Below, one piece after another: positions 36,139-48,610 of a stretch of 64,000 nt of DNA (position 1 is the first letter of the stretch; every line of letters begins with the position of its first letter). Below the pieces are notes generated by a model. It had not been told where the DNA came from and made no database searches. It worked only from the letters and a program-made list of their open reading frames with translations. The DNA lies in NCBI GenBank assembly GCA_030015575.1, contig JASDDO010000006.1, forward strand, positions 377,974,137-378,038,136, given 5' to 3'. A program made the position numbers and the translations under genes. This DNA comes from Agapanthus africanus (taxonomy: Eukaryota > Streptophyta > Magnoliopsida > Asparagales > Amaryllidaceae).

Positions 36139-37057
36139 TTCTCTTGCAGTAGAAACAGAAATCTGGACTGGACCGGTTAAATGATCCTCCCGGTCTCCTG
36201 GGTGCAAAGGTCGGCCTAGAAGAGGCTCCTCCTGTCATCTATGCGGCAGGGTGTTCGATTCTAGCTGTTTGGGGCTTACCTTCTTCTTTACCGCAGCTTC
36301 ATAACGGCGTGTTACCTTCAGGGCGAGTTCATGAGTAGGGTAGTCGCCTGTGGCTAATGCTACCTGAATCTCCGGGTCTAAGCCCTGTTGGAATCGTCTA
36401 GCTCGAATCTCATCGGTCGGGATCAAATGCGCTGCGAACCTGATAAGATATTGATGTCAGGATAGAGATGTGTTTTAACAGAACAGTATTTGATACGAAT
36501 TCTTTACCTGCTAAGCATGATGGATTCAACATCATATTCATCCACCGATTTTACCTATATAGAACCTTGTTGTAGGTGGATGAACTGTTGTTCCATCTCA
36601 AAATGGGCAGTCTCAGGGAAGAACTTCGCATCTAACAGATCATGAAACGTCTTCCACTCGATTGGTTGTGTGAGACGGCTTTCCTCAGCCTCCACCAGAC
36701 TCTTACATTATCCATTAGTTGCAACTTAGCAACTCTCACTCAGGCAATATTTGTCACTTGAGTTGCTGCCACGTCATCTTCGATCGCTTGAGCCCATTCT
36801 TCTTCCTCAAGTGGGCTCTCTATTCCTGAGAAGTGTTTTGGGTGCAGTGTCCGAAATTGCTTGACTCTGTGTGCCTCGGCTTCGGGACGGTGCATAAGAA
36901 TAGCAGTCTGCTGTTGCTGACCCTCTAATAGGCTCTTGATAGCCTCAAGCAGTACCGTTTGTTCATTGATAGAAGCTGCAACGGTAGGTGGTGGTGGTAG
37001 AGTAGGCGGTGGAGTATTGCTATTGACGTTCGTGCTGGTGTTGTTCGAAGAATCCAT
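36139..37057 (-). pseudogene. Element G gag, N-terminal part (broken)
   Basis: On the minus strand gag begins MDSSNNTSTNVNSNTPPP at 37057. It has a Pro-rich start, a Gln-rich segment, then FRTLHPKHFSG, typical of chromovirus gag, and later LDPEIQVALATGDYPTHEL near 36300-36380. The adjacent knuckle is on the other side of Copia-2. Several breaks are present. Confidence 0.8.
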
Positions 37058-37199
37058 TGCCTTGATAGAAAAGGAATGGTTAGGATAAATTCAAAATTTT
37101 GAATTGTAAAGAATGTATAGTTGCTGATTCTTATAATTCTTGGAATATATTGCTCAAGACTTTATGCAGAACTGACCTGCATCGCCCGCCAACAAAACC
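37058..37199 (-). other. Element G leader / primer-site region
   Basis: This short stretch lies between gag and the inferred LTR end. A clear initiator-Met primer site is not visible, which fits the age of the copy or a different primer. Confidence 0.4.
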
Positions 37200-38035
37200 T
37201 GTCACGTCTTACTTCCCAATAGAGGGAAACGGTGATGTGGCAAGCTCACAACATATTTACTATAAAATAAATACATTAAGCTTAATTAAGCAATATATAA
37301 ATGAGAAAGAATGACAAGAGTAATAAAATAAACAACAACTTTATTTATATTCAACTTTACATACAACTGTTTGTAGTAAAAAGATACAATGATGTAAAGC
37401 AAATGCCTAAACAATGGCATACAGAAAATAAGTGCAGGCTGGAAGGGGCTAGTAATCTGGTTGAGCTGTAAACTGGTCCAAGTCCTCCTGGCTCGGCTAT
37501 ATCTCCTCAGAGTCCGGTCCTCCTGACGAACATTCCAAAGAAAGAAAATGAAAGGAATATTATCAGCGAACTAGCGCTCGGTAAGTCCTAAAAGAAGAAA
37601 TAGAAGATAGTATGTAATGTATGAAATGAACAGGTAAAATTGTATGTGATCGTTTACAGGTATAGGATAGTTAATCTAACGTGGTAATTTGTAATTTGAT
37701 AAAAAAATGTATTCATATATACGAGAGGAGTCCATCTTACCCCGTGGACTATGGTAACATGTAGTACAAGGCCCCGTTATAACCCACGGGACTATGGCAC
37801 GTGAATTCATGTATGTTTCTTTTAAGTGATCTCTCGTACCACGATATACGTTTCGTACCAATCTACCCCTTTATCCCCGCGTAATGCATTGTATAGATTA
37901 TGTTTACAAGTCTTGTCTGAAATCATGGATACAAAATGTTCAGGTTCGTGTTCAGGATGTAATCATGTATTCAAGTAGTCATGTTGAGTTCATGTCAAGT
38001 TATAACCATGGTTCGGTCAAATCGAGTCAGGTATA
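37200..38035 (-). repeat. Element G 5' LTR (part, cut by element B)
   Basis: The left end TGTCACG is the likely U5 end (CGTGACA on the minus strand). From 37655 it aligns with 19650-20030 of the other LTR. It stops at GTATA, the base where B begins; the uninterrupted version at about 20020-20035 continues beyond GTATA. Confidence 0.75.
38031..38035. repeat. Target site GTATA at left end of element B
   Basis: GTATA precedes B's LTR start (TGTTCACC). G's other LTR shows the uninterrupted target (GTATA followed by CAAGTTTG). The matching copy should lie beyond the window. Confidence 0.7.
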
Positions 38036-40706
38036 TGTTCACCACCGAAAACGGGGACGAACCGGGATGGATCGTCCTGCCTGAATTTGGGGGCAGATGC
38101 TATTTGGATTTATCCATCCACTTTTCTGAAAATGCCAAGTTGATTTATGGCACCGTATAGCGGAGGTTTGGACGGATGCGGACGTTGTAGCAGGCTTCTT
38201 TAAATTCCCCCTCGTTTATGAGGGGTTTTTGATTGTGGGGACGCTCTTCCCTGCAAGCACAAGCCTCTGTAGTTAATTACGTTACCTCATCGCGATAACC
38301 AGTTTCTCCTGCTCCAGAAGTTCACTTCGTGTCGTGTGTGTTTGTTTTATTTTTGGTTGCCCGTAGATTGTATACGGAGACTAATTTGTGTCGTCATCCG
38401 TAGGGCGTGGATTAGTCCAAATCCGTATATCTTAGATTTGGGTTTTCTTATTTAAGGATCGTTAATCTGGTTTGAGATTAGGATCGACTTAAATGCATGT
38501 GAGCAGTTGGGGCTCAGTTAGTCTTTTGTTAAGGATATATTAGTCCAATTTGAGACTGAGATCTACTTAACAAGGTTTTAGGATCATTTTTTTTCCAGAT
38601 CCAACAAGAGAGCATTTGGGCTCTGTTGTCTTAGTTTAGAGACATTTCGGTCCATTATCGCCATTTTGGAGGCGAAGTTCTAGTTTGAGGACATCTTGGT
38701 CTGTTGATCACCATTTTGGAGGTGAGATTTTAGTTTAAGGACGTATCGGTCCGTTGATCATCTTGCGCGCACGTGTATTTATTATGTGACCGGATGAACA
38801 ACGATGATATGAGATGCACTCAGTTTGGGGTGCGGTCTGATTTGAGGTGTACACATCAAAGTGCACCAAAAAGCAGTTGGTTGTTGGGACCCGCCACCTC
38901 TCTGAAGACGTTGAGGGATTACAACGACGTGAATCAGAGGTGTGCAAAGATGTACCCTTGAACCAATTCTCGTATTTGAGGGAAAGCGATTAATGGTAAA
39001 CCCAGGAATCATTAGTCGTATTTTGAGACTACGATTTCCTCAGGGGAATGTGGGACGGATATCATTTTAGGAGATCATCTGTTGGAAGATCGATAGTCGC
39101 ATTTGGGGCTAAGATCAGTTAGGGAAGTAGTGAGCACATAGGCTTAGTTGATTTGAATTAGGGAGTTTCCACTCTCAAGAGACCTAACCAACTTGGGCTT
39201 GGTCCACTCAGTTTTCTTTTTATTTGAAAAAGAGTGCTAAGCACTTGTTTGGGCTCAGTCCCCTTTTCTGTGCAAAATGTGCTGAGCATTTATGTAAGTT
39301 TGAAGCTCATATATAATCATATAGGGTTTCAGTCATGGGAATTGCCCAATAAGTTTAAACACTTTATCCCTTTTGTTTTTATATGGAGTGCTAAGCATTC
39401 TTTATAGCGCCAACATGCGAAGCAAGTGAGGAGCTAGGCGCTGCCTAGTGAGTGCAAAGCACTTTTTATTCTGTGGCGCCCACGTGAGGAACACGTGAGG
39501 CGCTGGGCGCTGAGCGCCGCTCAATGAGTGCTAGGCACTTTCCTCTGTGGCGCCCACGTGAGGAGCACGTGAGCTGACCACCGCTCATTGAGCGCTAAGC
39601 ACTCCCTTTTTTTGTGGCGCCTACGTGAGGGGCACGTGAGGCGCTGGGCGCTAGCTTTTTTCCTTATATGCTTTGTTTTGAGGAATTCGATTTCCTAATT
39701 CTTTTTTGAAACTTTGATCCTCAAGAACAAGTTCTTCCTGATGAGAATTAAATTCTCAACTTGTGGGAGACTTGTCTTGTGGATCTCAGATCCAAAGAAA
39801 GAACTAAGTTTTTTTAAAAGGGTTAAACCCTTCAATAGGTAAATGAAATGCTTTGATCTCTCTTCTTTTTATTTACCTAGGGTTTTTTTTAGAAGGAAGA
39901 TCTTCTTTCTTACTTTTTGAAGCTTTCTGCTTTGTTTTTAGAAGCTTATGGAGGGGTTACTCTCTTTTAGACTTGAAGTCTTGGGTCTTTTATATAGTAG
40001 AGACAAGTTTGTTGATTAGTTGAATAAATCTCTCATTAAGAAATCCTAATTGATTTGGGGATTTTTACCCAGCATTGGATTTTTGATCCAAGGATTTCTG
40101 TTTTACAGAACAAGATTGGGAACATAATTTATTCTGTAAAATGGTGATTTTTTAATCACCGTTGGATTTTTAATCCACCGGTTCTCTGCTTTACAGAGGG
40201 CAATCTTTCTTGTTTAGAAAGATTGCGAGAATATATCCCAAAATAGAATTTCATTCTATAATCCAATTTGGGGGATATTTTCTCCCGATAGAATTTAATT
40301 CTGTATTTTTGACGATTTATCATCTCCGTTGGATCCTTAATCCAACGGCTCTGTTTAACAAAGAGTAGAATTTAATTCTACCTTCTTTAATTTGGGTGCT
40401 GACGCTCACATGCTATGCACGTGGGCGTTGCCTAAGAATTTAATTCTTTTATAAATAGTCACGCTCGTGCTTTGCACGCCGGCGCTCATGTGTGTTCCAC
40501 ATGAGGCGCCACTATAGGATTTAATCCTAACAGAAGCTGGCGCTGACGCTCACGTGGGAAACAAGTATGGCGCTCAAGGATTTAATCCTATCCGAAGCGG
40601 TACCTACATGCTTTGCATGTGGGTGCACGTGTTTAACACGTGGAGATTTCCCTTTATTTTTATAAGGGGACAACAAGTTTTGAGCCAAAATTTTTGGCTG
40701 GAAAAA
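38036..40706 (-). repeat. Element B 3' LTR
   Basis: This is about 2.67 kb starting TGTTCACC on +. The right end is placed at a GCCCCCAC stretch taken as the reversed polypurine tract (about 40707-40718). It holds AGTGCTAAGCACT-type palindromes, CACGTG pairs within GCGCC arms (39475-39640), TGGATTTTTAATCCA-type hairpins (40070-40180) and a TATA box. No gene is seen. Confidence 0.75.
39987..39996 (-). promoter_or_regulatory. TATA box of element B LTR
   Basis: The minus strand reads CTATATAAAAGA around these bases. The position is comparable with the TATA boxes of the A and C LTRs. Confidence 0.5.
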
Positions 40707-40830
40707 ATGCCCCCACTACTTTTCCCACGTAAGTATGTACATGGGTGAAGTAGTGCAATGTTATGCGTGACTATAGAATTGATGTCTTAGGAGACAAGTT
40801 TAGGATCCTTGTAACCTAAGGCTTTTTCAT

Positions 40831-41523
40831 CTTCATAAGCCGTAAGGGTCTCAAGAAGGTTTTTCTCCCTATGAGTCGTGAGAATCTCATAGGTGCGTAT
40901 TCTCCCTAGAAATCGTGAGGATTCCTAAGTGTTCATCGCCTCCGTGAGTCGTAAGGATCTCACTCGAGAATTTTCTCCTTACGAGTCGAGAGTACTCGCA
41001 AGTCGTTTTTCCTCTTCATCGGTATGCGACTTTGAAGAATGTGGCCCGTGGATAGTATACATGAGTCGGTTTGGACTTGCTAGTAGGGCAGCGATGGCTT
41101 AGGAAATAGGTTTTAGATCTGTCGCCTAAGACTTCTAAACTTTATGAGCCGTGAGGGTCTCATAAAGGTTTTTCTCCCTACGAGTCGAGAGGATCTCGTA
41201 GGTGCATGTTCTTCTTAGAAGTCGTGAAGACTCCTAAGTGCATTTTCTATTGAGAGTCATAAGGATCTCACAAGAGAATTTTCTTCTTACGAGTCGAGAG
41301 GACTCACAAGTGGTTATTCCTCCTTGTCGGTATTCGACTTTGAAGAATGTGTCCCGTGGATAGTATACAAGAGTCAGTTTGGACTTGCTTGCAGGGCTAC
41401 AGTGCTTAGGAAACAGGTTGATATCCCTGTCGCCTAAGGCTTTTCACCTTCATGAGCCGTAAGGGTTTCATAAAGATGTTTTTCCCTACGAGTCGAGGTA
41501 AGTCGAGAAGTTCTCGCAGGTAT
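40831..41523 (-). repeat. Hairpin cassettes in 300-bp tandem units, element B
   Basis: Nearly three copies of a unit of about 300 bp occur. Each holds about five hairpins. Perfect arms include CCTATGAG/CTCATAGG (40868-40893), CTTTATGAG/CTCATAAAG (41140-41167) and CCTACGAG/CTCGTAGG (41177-41202), all around loops of 10 bases of the form YCGWGAGRRT. Confidence 0.85.
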
Positions 41524-41939
41524 ATCCTAACGTAAAATATAGATAACCCCTGTCCTTTACGACAGAGGTCCGTTAGGTTTTGTGGTACTAGGGTTTTAGT
41601 CCATGGTACCATCGCGTTGGCTGATGCATTCCCCGATATGCAGACTTTACGCTGCTGTTCGAGTAGCTCCGCGACTGTCGTGACTTTAATCCCTTCGGGG
41701 GCTGGACAAGATGTCTTCAAGTAATCTTCTTAGGCAGTTTGACCATTGGAAGAGCAAGCGTTAGGAATTTTTCCATGCTATTTTTTACTTGAGGTTAGGC
41801 TCAATTTGGGAGCCCCGATGAGTCATAACCACTCCGCACTGGTGTGGGATGATCTCCTATAGTCTTTTAGGTTTTATTTGAGTTACCGTCAAGACCCTGA
41901 AGCTAGGAATTTTGCCTTCGCTTCCTTTTGTTTTGGTTA

Positions 41940-42440
41940 TTTTGGATCTTTTGTTGACATTGCGTTTGCTGTAACGAGAAGAATGTCGGGATAGTTTTTA
42001 GATTGTTTTGTGAACCTTTTAGACTTGGAGCTAGGAATTTTGCCATGGCTCCGTTTTGTTTCGACCCTGGAGTCTTTGTTGACGTCGCGTCTACATCCTA
42101 CTCGAGTGAGAGGTAACGCCGTTGTTGACATTGCGTCTGCTGTAACGAGATGAATGTCGGGATAGTCTTTAGGTTCTTTTATGAACCGTTAAGACTTGGA
42201 GCTAGGAATTTTTCTATGGCTCCATTTTGTTTTGACCCTAGAGTCTTTATGGACGCCACGTCTGCATCCTGCTGGAGTGAGAGGGAACGCCGTTGTTGAC
42301 ATTGCGTCTGCTGTAACGAGACGAATGTCAGGATAGTCTTTAGGTTGTTTTGTGAACCGTTAAGACTTGGAGCTAGGAGTTTTTCCATGGATTCGTTTTG
42401 TTTTGACCCTGGAGTCTTTATGGATGTTGGGTCTGCATCC
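41940..42440 (-). repeat. 185-bp tandem units with a second hairpin type, element B
   Basis: About three units contain GTTGACATTGCGTCTGCTG. The segment GACATTGCGTC...GACGAATGTC folds around TGCTGTAACGA. Related sequence in C lies at 56290-57320. Confidence 0.75.
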
Positions 42441-43167
42441 TGCTGGAGTGAGAGGGAACGCCGAACTGATTTCTAGACTGTGGTTGCCACCGTTGAGATC
42501 CAGTTCTCCCTTTGACGGAGCCTGGTAGGAAAAAATGGTTCCTTTTTTCATTTGTGCCCAGGGAATGTATACAGAGGTCGGTGTAGACTCACCTGCAGGG
42601 CCAAGAAAATTTTATTTTATTTTATTCTTTATTTTCGTGATGCTCTATCTTTTCAACTTTTCATATCGCGAATGTTGCAATTGCCCAATCATTTCGGATT
42701 TTTATCGCGGGGCCTAATCATTTCGGCTATTCTTTCTTTTTACTTGCCGCTTTTTATTGCGAGTTGCCCAAACATTTTCGGCTGTTTTCATATTTTTACT
42801 CGCTGCTTTTTATTGCGAGTTGACCAAACATTTCGGCTATTTCATATGCATATATTTTTTGCTCGCTGATTTTTATTGTGAGTTGCCCCATCTTTTTGGC
42901 TATTTTTATATGCAGTTTTTGCTCGCTGACTTTTATTGCGAGTATGAAACTTAAGATCTGATACCAATCTTGGTATCAGCATCGCTACGACTGGAATATT
43001 GCGAATCATCATTTGCCGTGAAAGGATTTGGAGTTTGGCACCGATTTAGGCATCAGCATCGCTGCAACTGGGATATTGCCAGGAGCGAATCATCATTTGC
43101 CGGTGCTGATTTGAACAAAGGTGGCTTAGTAGACAGGGTTAGGATCTTGTCGACTAAAGTTTTTGAC

Positions 43168-43338
43168 TTTATGAGCCGTAAGGGTCTTATAAAGGGTTTT
43201 CTCCCTATGAGTCGAGAGGATCCCGTAGGTGTAGGTTCTCCCTAGAAGTCGTGAGGACTCCTAAGTGATATTTTCTCTTGCAAGTCGCAGGGATCTTACA
43301 AGAGTGTTTTCTCCTTACAAGTCAAGAGGACTTATAAG
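43168..43338 (-). repeat. Further hairpin cassette, element B
   Basis: Five hairpins occur in the same order as elsewhere, for example CTTTATGAG/CTTATAAAG (43168-43195) and CTTGCAAG/CTTACAAG near 43276-43301. Remaining mismatches are mostly of G-U type. Confidence 0.75.
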
Positions 43339-44464
43339 TGTCGTTCACCATATGAGTCATTGGTGGAACTTGGTGGGGGGAAATCGTTTATTTGTGCCTG
43401 TGGATTATATACAAAGGTCAATATTGGACCGCCTATAGGGCAACTTGGGGAATACAACGGCTTAAGAACAGGTTTGGATCCCTGTAACTTAAGACTTTCA
43501 AATTCTATGATCCGTGAGTGTCTTATAGGGGGAGTTCTCCTTATGAGTCAAGAGGATCTCGTAAGTGAAAAATTTACGAGATTGCGCCTTTTCGGGTTTT
43601 CACAAGCTTGCCGGTAGCCCTGCTGTTTTTACTCACGGCTCCCTTTCAAGTTTTCATCCGTGCCCATTTTGCTTGTGGACATATCTTTTTTTAACCGAAA
43701 TTGCACCATTTCGGATTTTCACAAGCTCGCTGTAGCCCTGTTGTTTTTACTCACGGCGCCTTTTCGGGTTTTCATCCATGCCCACTTTGCTTGTGGACAT
43801 ACCGCTTTTTTTATATTTTGCGGTGGTGTTTAGGGGTGGCTTTTCACTGAAGTAGCTGCACAGTCGGTAGAACTTGAGTTGAGATCTTTGCTATCAAGAC
43901 TTTGATTGCAATATGAATCTGAAGAGACTGTATCGTCATATCTGGGGCGACGCACTAGTTGAGGGACATTCCGGTCCATTGTTAGTTTAGGGACATCCCA
44001 TTCCAGGGCCAGTTTAAGGACGTAGTGGTCCATTGTTAGTTTAGGGACATCTCCGTCCATTATTTATCATTTGGTCGGGGAGCTAGATAACTTATTCCTT
44101 CCAACGTTTGCTTGCCGATGCGCTGCTGCATGTCTTTTGTATGCATGGACACTTCACGCCTTAGGTTGTCTTCACTTTCTTGGACTGCTTTATCTATCAT
44201 CGTGCCAATCGGGTTGTTTTGTGGGAAGTACCGGGCATTTTACACATTACATGCCCCCTGCCTATCAATGTCGCTTTTCGATACCGATGGAGCATCTTTT
44301 TCATATACAAGGAACGAGATATCACGTCATTCATTCTGCTGCCAGTGAGTAATATGCCCCCTGTGTATATTTCGGGAGGACGGGTACCCACGCCTTCGCT
44401 ATTTTGGCGATAGGTTGCTTCAAAACCGCTAATTTTCTGTTGAGCGTTGGTGACAAATTCCACC

Positions 44465-46617
44465 TTACCTCCACTTTTGACCCATCTGATCCAATCGAGT
44501 CATTTTATTCATGAGCTCTTGGAAGGTCGTCGCCTTAAAGAGGGCCATAAATGGGAACACCTTTGAATTTGGGTCAAGGGTGGCCACGAACATTCCCACG
44601 GCTGCAGCTTCATCGATACATTGCTCGCATTTTGACCAGAGATTTTGCCATCGGGTAACATATTGAATCCAGGTCTCATTCGGCCCAACTGTTTCATTGA
44701 CCAACGCCTCTACAGTAGTGTGTTTATTCACACTAGCGAACCTCTGACAAAAGAGCATATCCATCTCGTCGAAGGTCTTTACGGAATCATTTGGGAGTCC
44801 CACATACCATTCGAAGGCGATGCCTGTCAGGCTGCTGACGAACTGTCGGAGGAGCAATATGTCATTTCCTCCAGTGTTGCCGCACATGGATTTAAAACGT
44901 GCGATGTGCTGGCGAAGATTTCCAGTTTCTTTGTATATGTGGAATGTTGGAAGTATGTATTCTGGAGGGTACTGTATTTGATTGTAGCATGCCGGATACG
45001 GTCGCCCAGTTTTGACAGTTTAGCTAGCCGCTTCACTTGCTTGATTAGCTCGTATTTGTTGAGCTATATAGTCATCGAGAGCGGCCTTGGAGATTGTTTC
45101 CTCCTTAGATGTTGATAGAGCCGGAAGAGGGTTTGATGTTTCCCCTCTGTCATCCTCGATGATTATCGGCGGATCTTCAGCTGGAGGTTCCGGCTGGATC
45201 GTCATTCCAACCATATCTTAGAACAAAAGCGCCATCTGCTTTATATTAGCATCTTGTTCCGCGACCTCCTTATCTTTTCTTTCTAGCACCCTTCGCAGGA
45301 ACTCTGTATCGGTCTCCTGCTCCTGGTGCCGTTCAGATGCCAATTCCGGGCTTTCTTTCTGCCCGGTGAGTGCTGACATTTTGCTCAGCATTTCCTGGAG
45401 CTTTTGTTGTTGCTCCTGATCTTTTGTCAACGACCGAGTTTGCGGCCGATGACCCACGAAAGTACAACTTTCCTCTTTCCCGGAAGCCATGTAGACCGTG
45501 TGCACTATCATGCCCCCAGACTTGGGGCGTTTGAGTCCAGCGCCTTTGGAATTTGCCGCAGGCAATGGGATTTTCTCTGGCCTCCTCCTTTTGTGGGAAG
45601 TCGAGGTTGAAGGAGCCATTGTATCAGGCGCCTGTGTTGAAGACGTCCCTCTCTGTATGACGGAGGGATTATCTTCCTCTTGTCGAGCCTTCATTTTCTC
45701 CGGTTGACGAGAGTGGTCTTTGTTGATCACAAAATTCTGGACTTTTCGCCAGACCCTGTGGATTTAGGAAGACAGCCGCTGAGGGGCTACTCCGGTTTTG
45801 CCCGCGTCATCTTTTCAGTAGGAAGTGGAGATTTCATCAACATCGCGGTTGGGGAGTTCTTTCGCACCCTCTTAAGCAGATCAGAACTATTCCTAGTTAG
45901 AACAGCAAAGTCAATTTCCACCATTGGAGCTGGTGGGGTGAGTCTAGAGGGGGAGTTGCCTCCAGCCTTTCTCACTAGGTACTAGTGGCGACGTCGAGCG
46001 TGTCTTGCAGATGGGACCACCTCAGTTGTGGAAGCGGCTCCGTCATACCCCAGGCTTTGATTAGGGGCTGCTGCTGGTGCCAGCCTGTCAAAGACCGACG
46101 TCCGTTGAGAGGGAACGACCAATCTTTCGAAGGCCGACTTTCTGGTAGGGGAAGCACTTTTGATGAATTCACCCGTAGCAGGAGTTGGCATGGCCACTCT
46201 TGTGAAGACCGATTCTTTGGTAGGAGAAGTACTTTTGACGACTTCACCTGCCGGAGGAGTTGGGAGGACTATTCGTTTTGGGATAGCCCTTTCAGGTATC
46301 GCGAGCCTCTTTGCGGGCCCACTTGAGCTTTGGCTCAGCCTGTTGAAGACTGAGATAGCATACTTGGATGACCCGTTGAGAGGGGCCGTGGTGGTTGCAA
46401 TTCGATCGAAGACCGACTTCTTTGGAGCTTCCTGTAGTGGCACTGGGACGCTGAAACTCGCTGGTGGGAGCATGGTCCCGAAGAACAATCCAGTGGTGGC
46501 TTGAGTCATCTGCCCCACCAGCATTGAAAAGATGGAGGCTGCATTGGGCCCGTATGTCACTCCTCCAGTTGGGACAGAGCGGGAGTTGTTGTTGCAGTTT
46601 ATGCAGCTGGAAGCCAT
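44465..46617 (-). pseudogene. Element B gag (broken, shortened)
   Basis: Gag begins at the Met at 46617 (MASSCINCNNNSRSVPTGGV). Segments of the type KKSVFDRI / KESVFTRV / RKSAFERL follow, then HARRRH near 45985-46000 and RKAGGNSPS near 45950-45975. Next come SGGMIVHTVYMASGKEES (near 45480-45530), a Glu/Lys-rich coiled-coil-like segment, and the Retrotrans_gag domain (FEWYVGLPNDSVKTF, about 44770-44820). It lacks the RPYSFPQ and CHHC knuckle modules of A and C. Several breaks are present. Confidence 0.8.
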
Positions 46618-46752
46618 TGATGTTCACTTCTTCTTTCTCTGCACAGGAACAAGACATCAAATCTTAGTACCTCGAGTCTAAGGTCAACCATATCAAACCG
46701 CGATTTTGTTTGCGAGACATGACACACGAAGTGTGGAGTGGAAAGAGGAAAA

Positions 46753-46771
46753 GATCCCATCGGGCGTGCCG
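46753..46771 (-). other. Element B primer-binding site
   Basis: This is the same site as in A and C with a few changes, five bases from the LTR start at 46777. Confidence 0.7.
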
Positions 46772-46776
46772 GAATC

Positions 46777-48059
46777 TGTTCACCGCCGAAAACGGGGATG
46801 AACCGGTATGGATCGTCCTTCCTAAATTTAGGGGCAGATGATATTTGGATTTATCCATCCACTTCTCCGAAGATACCAAGTTGATTTATGGCACCATATA
46901 TCGGAGGTTTGGATGGATGCGGCCGTTGTAGAAGACTTCATCAGATTCCCCCTCGTTGATGAGGGGTTTTTGATTGTGGGGATGCTCTTCCCTGCAGACG
47001 CAAGCCCCTGCAGTTAATTATGTTATCGCATCGCGATAACCACTTTCTCCTGCTCCGGAAGTTCACTTCGTGTCGTTTGTGTTTGTTTTATTTTTGGCTA
47101 TCCGTGGATTGTATACGGAGACTAATTTGTGTCGTCGCCCGTAGGGCGTGGATTAGTCCAAATCCGTATATCTTAGATTTAGGTTTGTTTTATTTAAGGA
47201 TCGTTAATCTGGTTTGAGATTAGGATCGACTTAAATGCATGCGAGCAGTTGGGGCTCAGTTAGTCTTTTGTTAAAGATACGTTAGTCCAATTTGAGACTA
47301 AGATCTACTTAACAAGGTTTTAGGATTATTTTTGTTTCAGATCCAACAAGAGAGCATTTAGGCTTTGTTTTCTTAGTTTAGGGACATTTCGGTCCATTAT
47401 CGCCATTTTTGAGGCGAAGTTCTACTTTGAGGACATCTCGGTCTGTTGATCACCATTTTGGAGGTGAGATTTTAGTTTAAGGACGTCTCGGTCCGTTGAT
47501 CATCTTGCGCGCACGTGTATTTGTTACGTGACGGAATGAACAACGATGATATGGGATGCACTCAGTTTGGGGTGCGATCTGATTTAAGGTGTACACATCA
47601 GTGCACCAAAAAGCAGTTGGTTGTTGGGACCCGCTACCTCTCTGAAGATGTTGAGGGATTACAACGACGTGGATCAGAGGTGTGGAAAGATGTACTCTTG
47701 AACCAATTCTTGTATTTGAAGGAAAATGGATTAATGGTAAACCCATGAATCATTAGTCGTATTTTGAGACTAATATTTCCTCAGGGGAATGTGGGACGAA
47801 TATCATTTTGGGATATCATCAGTTGGAAGATCGATAGTCGTATTTGGGACTAAGATCGGTTTGGGAAGTAGTGAGCACATGGGCTCGGTTGATCTGAATT
47901 AGAGAGTTTCCACTCTCAAGGGACCTAACTGACTTAGGTTTGGTCCACTCAGTTTTCTTTTTATTTGAAAAAGAGTGCCAAGCACTTGTTTGGGTCCAGT
48001 CCTCTTTTTTATGCAAAAAGTGCTGAGCACTTATATAAGTTCTGACGCTCACATATAAT
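46777..48059 (-). repeat. Element B 5' LTR (part, cut by element C)
   Basis: This is homologous to 38036-39330 or so. It stops at ATATAAT, where C begins. The uninterrupted 3' LTR continues at the same point (near 39317), showing C's insertion site. Confidence 0.85.
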
Positions 48060-48234
48060 TGTTCCCCCAATCAGAGCAAGGCTCTGCTTAAATTTTGAAA
48101 ATTCAAATTTTGAAGCAACGCTTCAGTTCCAGTGCGCTGCGCGCAACGCGTCACGTGTCAGAAGTTGACACGGCAGCACAACGCCCAAGACAGTACGTCC
48201 AATCAGAGCAATGCTCTTTAAAAAACATAAGCAA

Positions 48235-48415
48235 CGTTCAATTGCGCAAGCGCACGGCTGCGCGACACGTGTCTGCGCAGTTGCGCAAGCACAACTGCGC
48301 AAGCGCACGGCAGCGCGACACGTGTCTGCGCAGTTGCGCAAGCGCACCGCTGCGCGACACGTGTCTGCGCAATTGTGCAAGCGCTGCTGCGCAAGCCTTC
48401 CATTGCGCGACACGT
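48235..48415 (+). repeat. GC-rich tandem block with ACACGTGT sites
   Basis: About four imperfect units contain GCGCAAGCGCA and GCGACACGTGTCTGCGCA. Each has a CACGTG core, and the arms TGCGC/GCGCA can fold. It recurs at 59567-59755. The block lies 190-360 bp upstream of the TATA box, a good place for an enhancer. Confidence 0.75.
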
Positions 48416-48598
48416 GTCAAACACTGGGGAGTTGCGCAGAAACAGAATAAAATTTAATGAAATCTTTTCTGTTCTTGTTAAAACAAGAAGATTTCCTTCT
48501 GTAAATCAGGGGCCTTTGGATCAAAGATCCAACGGTGGGAAAAATTCCCCAAATCACTCAAAAAAGATCTTTTTAATAAATTCAACTAATTTATGAGC

Positions 48599-48610
48599 AC
48601 TATAAAAAGG
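48599..48610 (+). promoter_or_regulatory. TATA box of element C 5' LTR
   Basis: ACTATAAAAAGG is a strong plant TATA box about 540 bp into the LTR. It is repeated at 59931-59942. Confidence 0.75.

Larger units (their letters stand above)
19648..38035 (-). mobile_element. Element G: Tekay-like Ty3/gypsy chromovirus (old, broken)
   Basis: This minus-strand element has part of a 3' LTR (19648-22018), a polypurine tract, chromodomain-like tail, integrase, RNase H, RT, protease and gag, and part of a 5' LTR (37200-38035). The two LTR parts overlap in homology for about 380 bp (19650-20030 with 37655-38035), which ties them together. Three other elements interrupt it: Copia-3 in the left LTR, Copia-2 in gag and B in the right LTR. 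The coding region has about ten breaks, so it is a fossil. Full LTR length would be about 2.8 kb. Confidence 0.85.
40707..44464 (-). other. Element B repeat-rich non-coding tail
   Basis: This is 3.7 kb between gag and the 3' LTR with no pol and no recognisable gene. It holds three units of about 300 bp with hairpin cassettes (40780-41520), three units of about 185 bp (41940-42440), a short tandem block around CATTTCGGCTATTTT (42640-42940), two copies of a block around GGTATCAGCATCGCT (42955-43110), another hairpin cassette (43168-43338), two 120-bp units (43575-43815) and a decayed GGAC...GTCC block (43960-44060). I recognise nothing in 44065-44464. Confidence 0.75.
38036..48059 (-). mobile_element. 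Element B: gag-only Tat-like element (right end outside window)
   Basis: This minus-strand element has a 3' LTR at 38036-40706, a repeat-rich non-coding region at 40707-44464, a shortened gag at 44465-46617, a primer site at 46753-46771 and part of the 5' LTR at 46777-48059. C is inserted in that LTR. No pol is present between gag and the 3' LTR. The LTR parts differ by roughly 5% on reading, so it is older than C. Gag is broken in several places and lacks the C-terminal knuckle modules seen in A and C. Confidence 0.85.

Noticed and set aside
44092-44463. Cluster of ORFs on both strands left of B gag
   Set aside because: No recognisable domain, no counterpart in A or C, and mutually overlapping frames.
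48095-48457. ORFs of 60-120 codons on both strands, repeated at 59427-59789
   Set aside because: They are products of the GC-rich tandem block in the LTR; both strands are open in several frames and no domain is seen.
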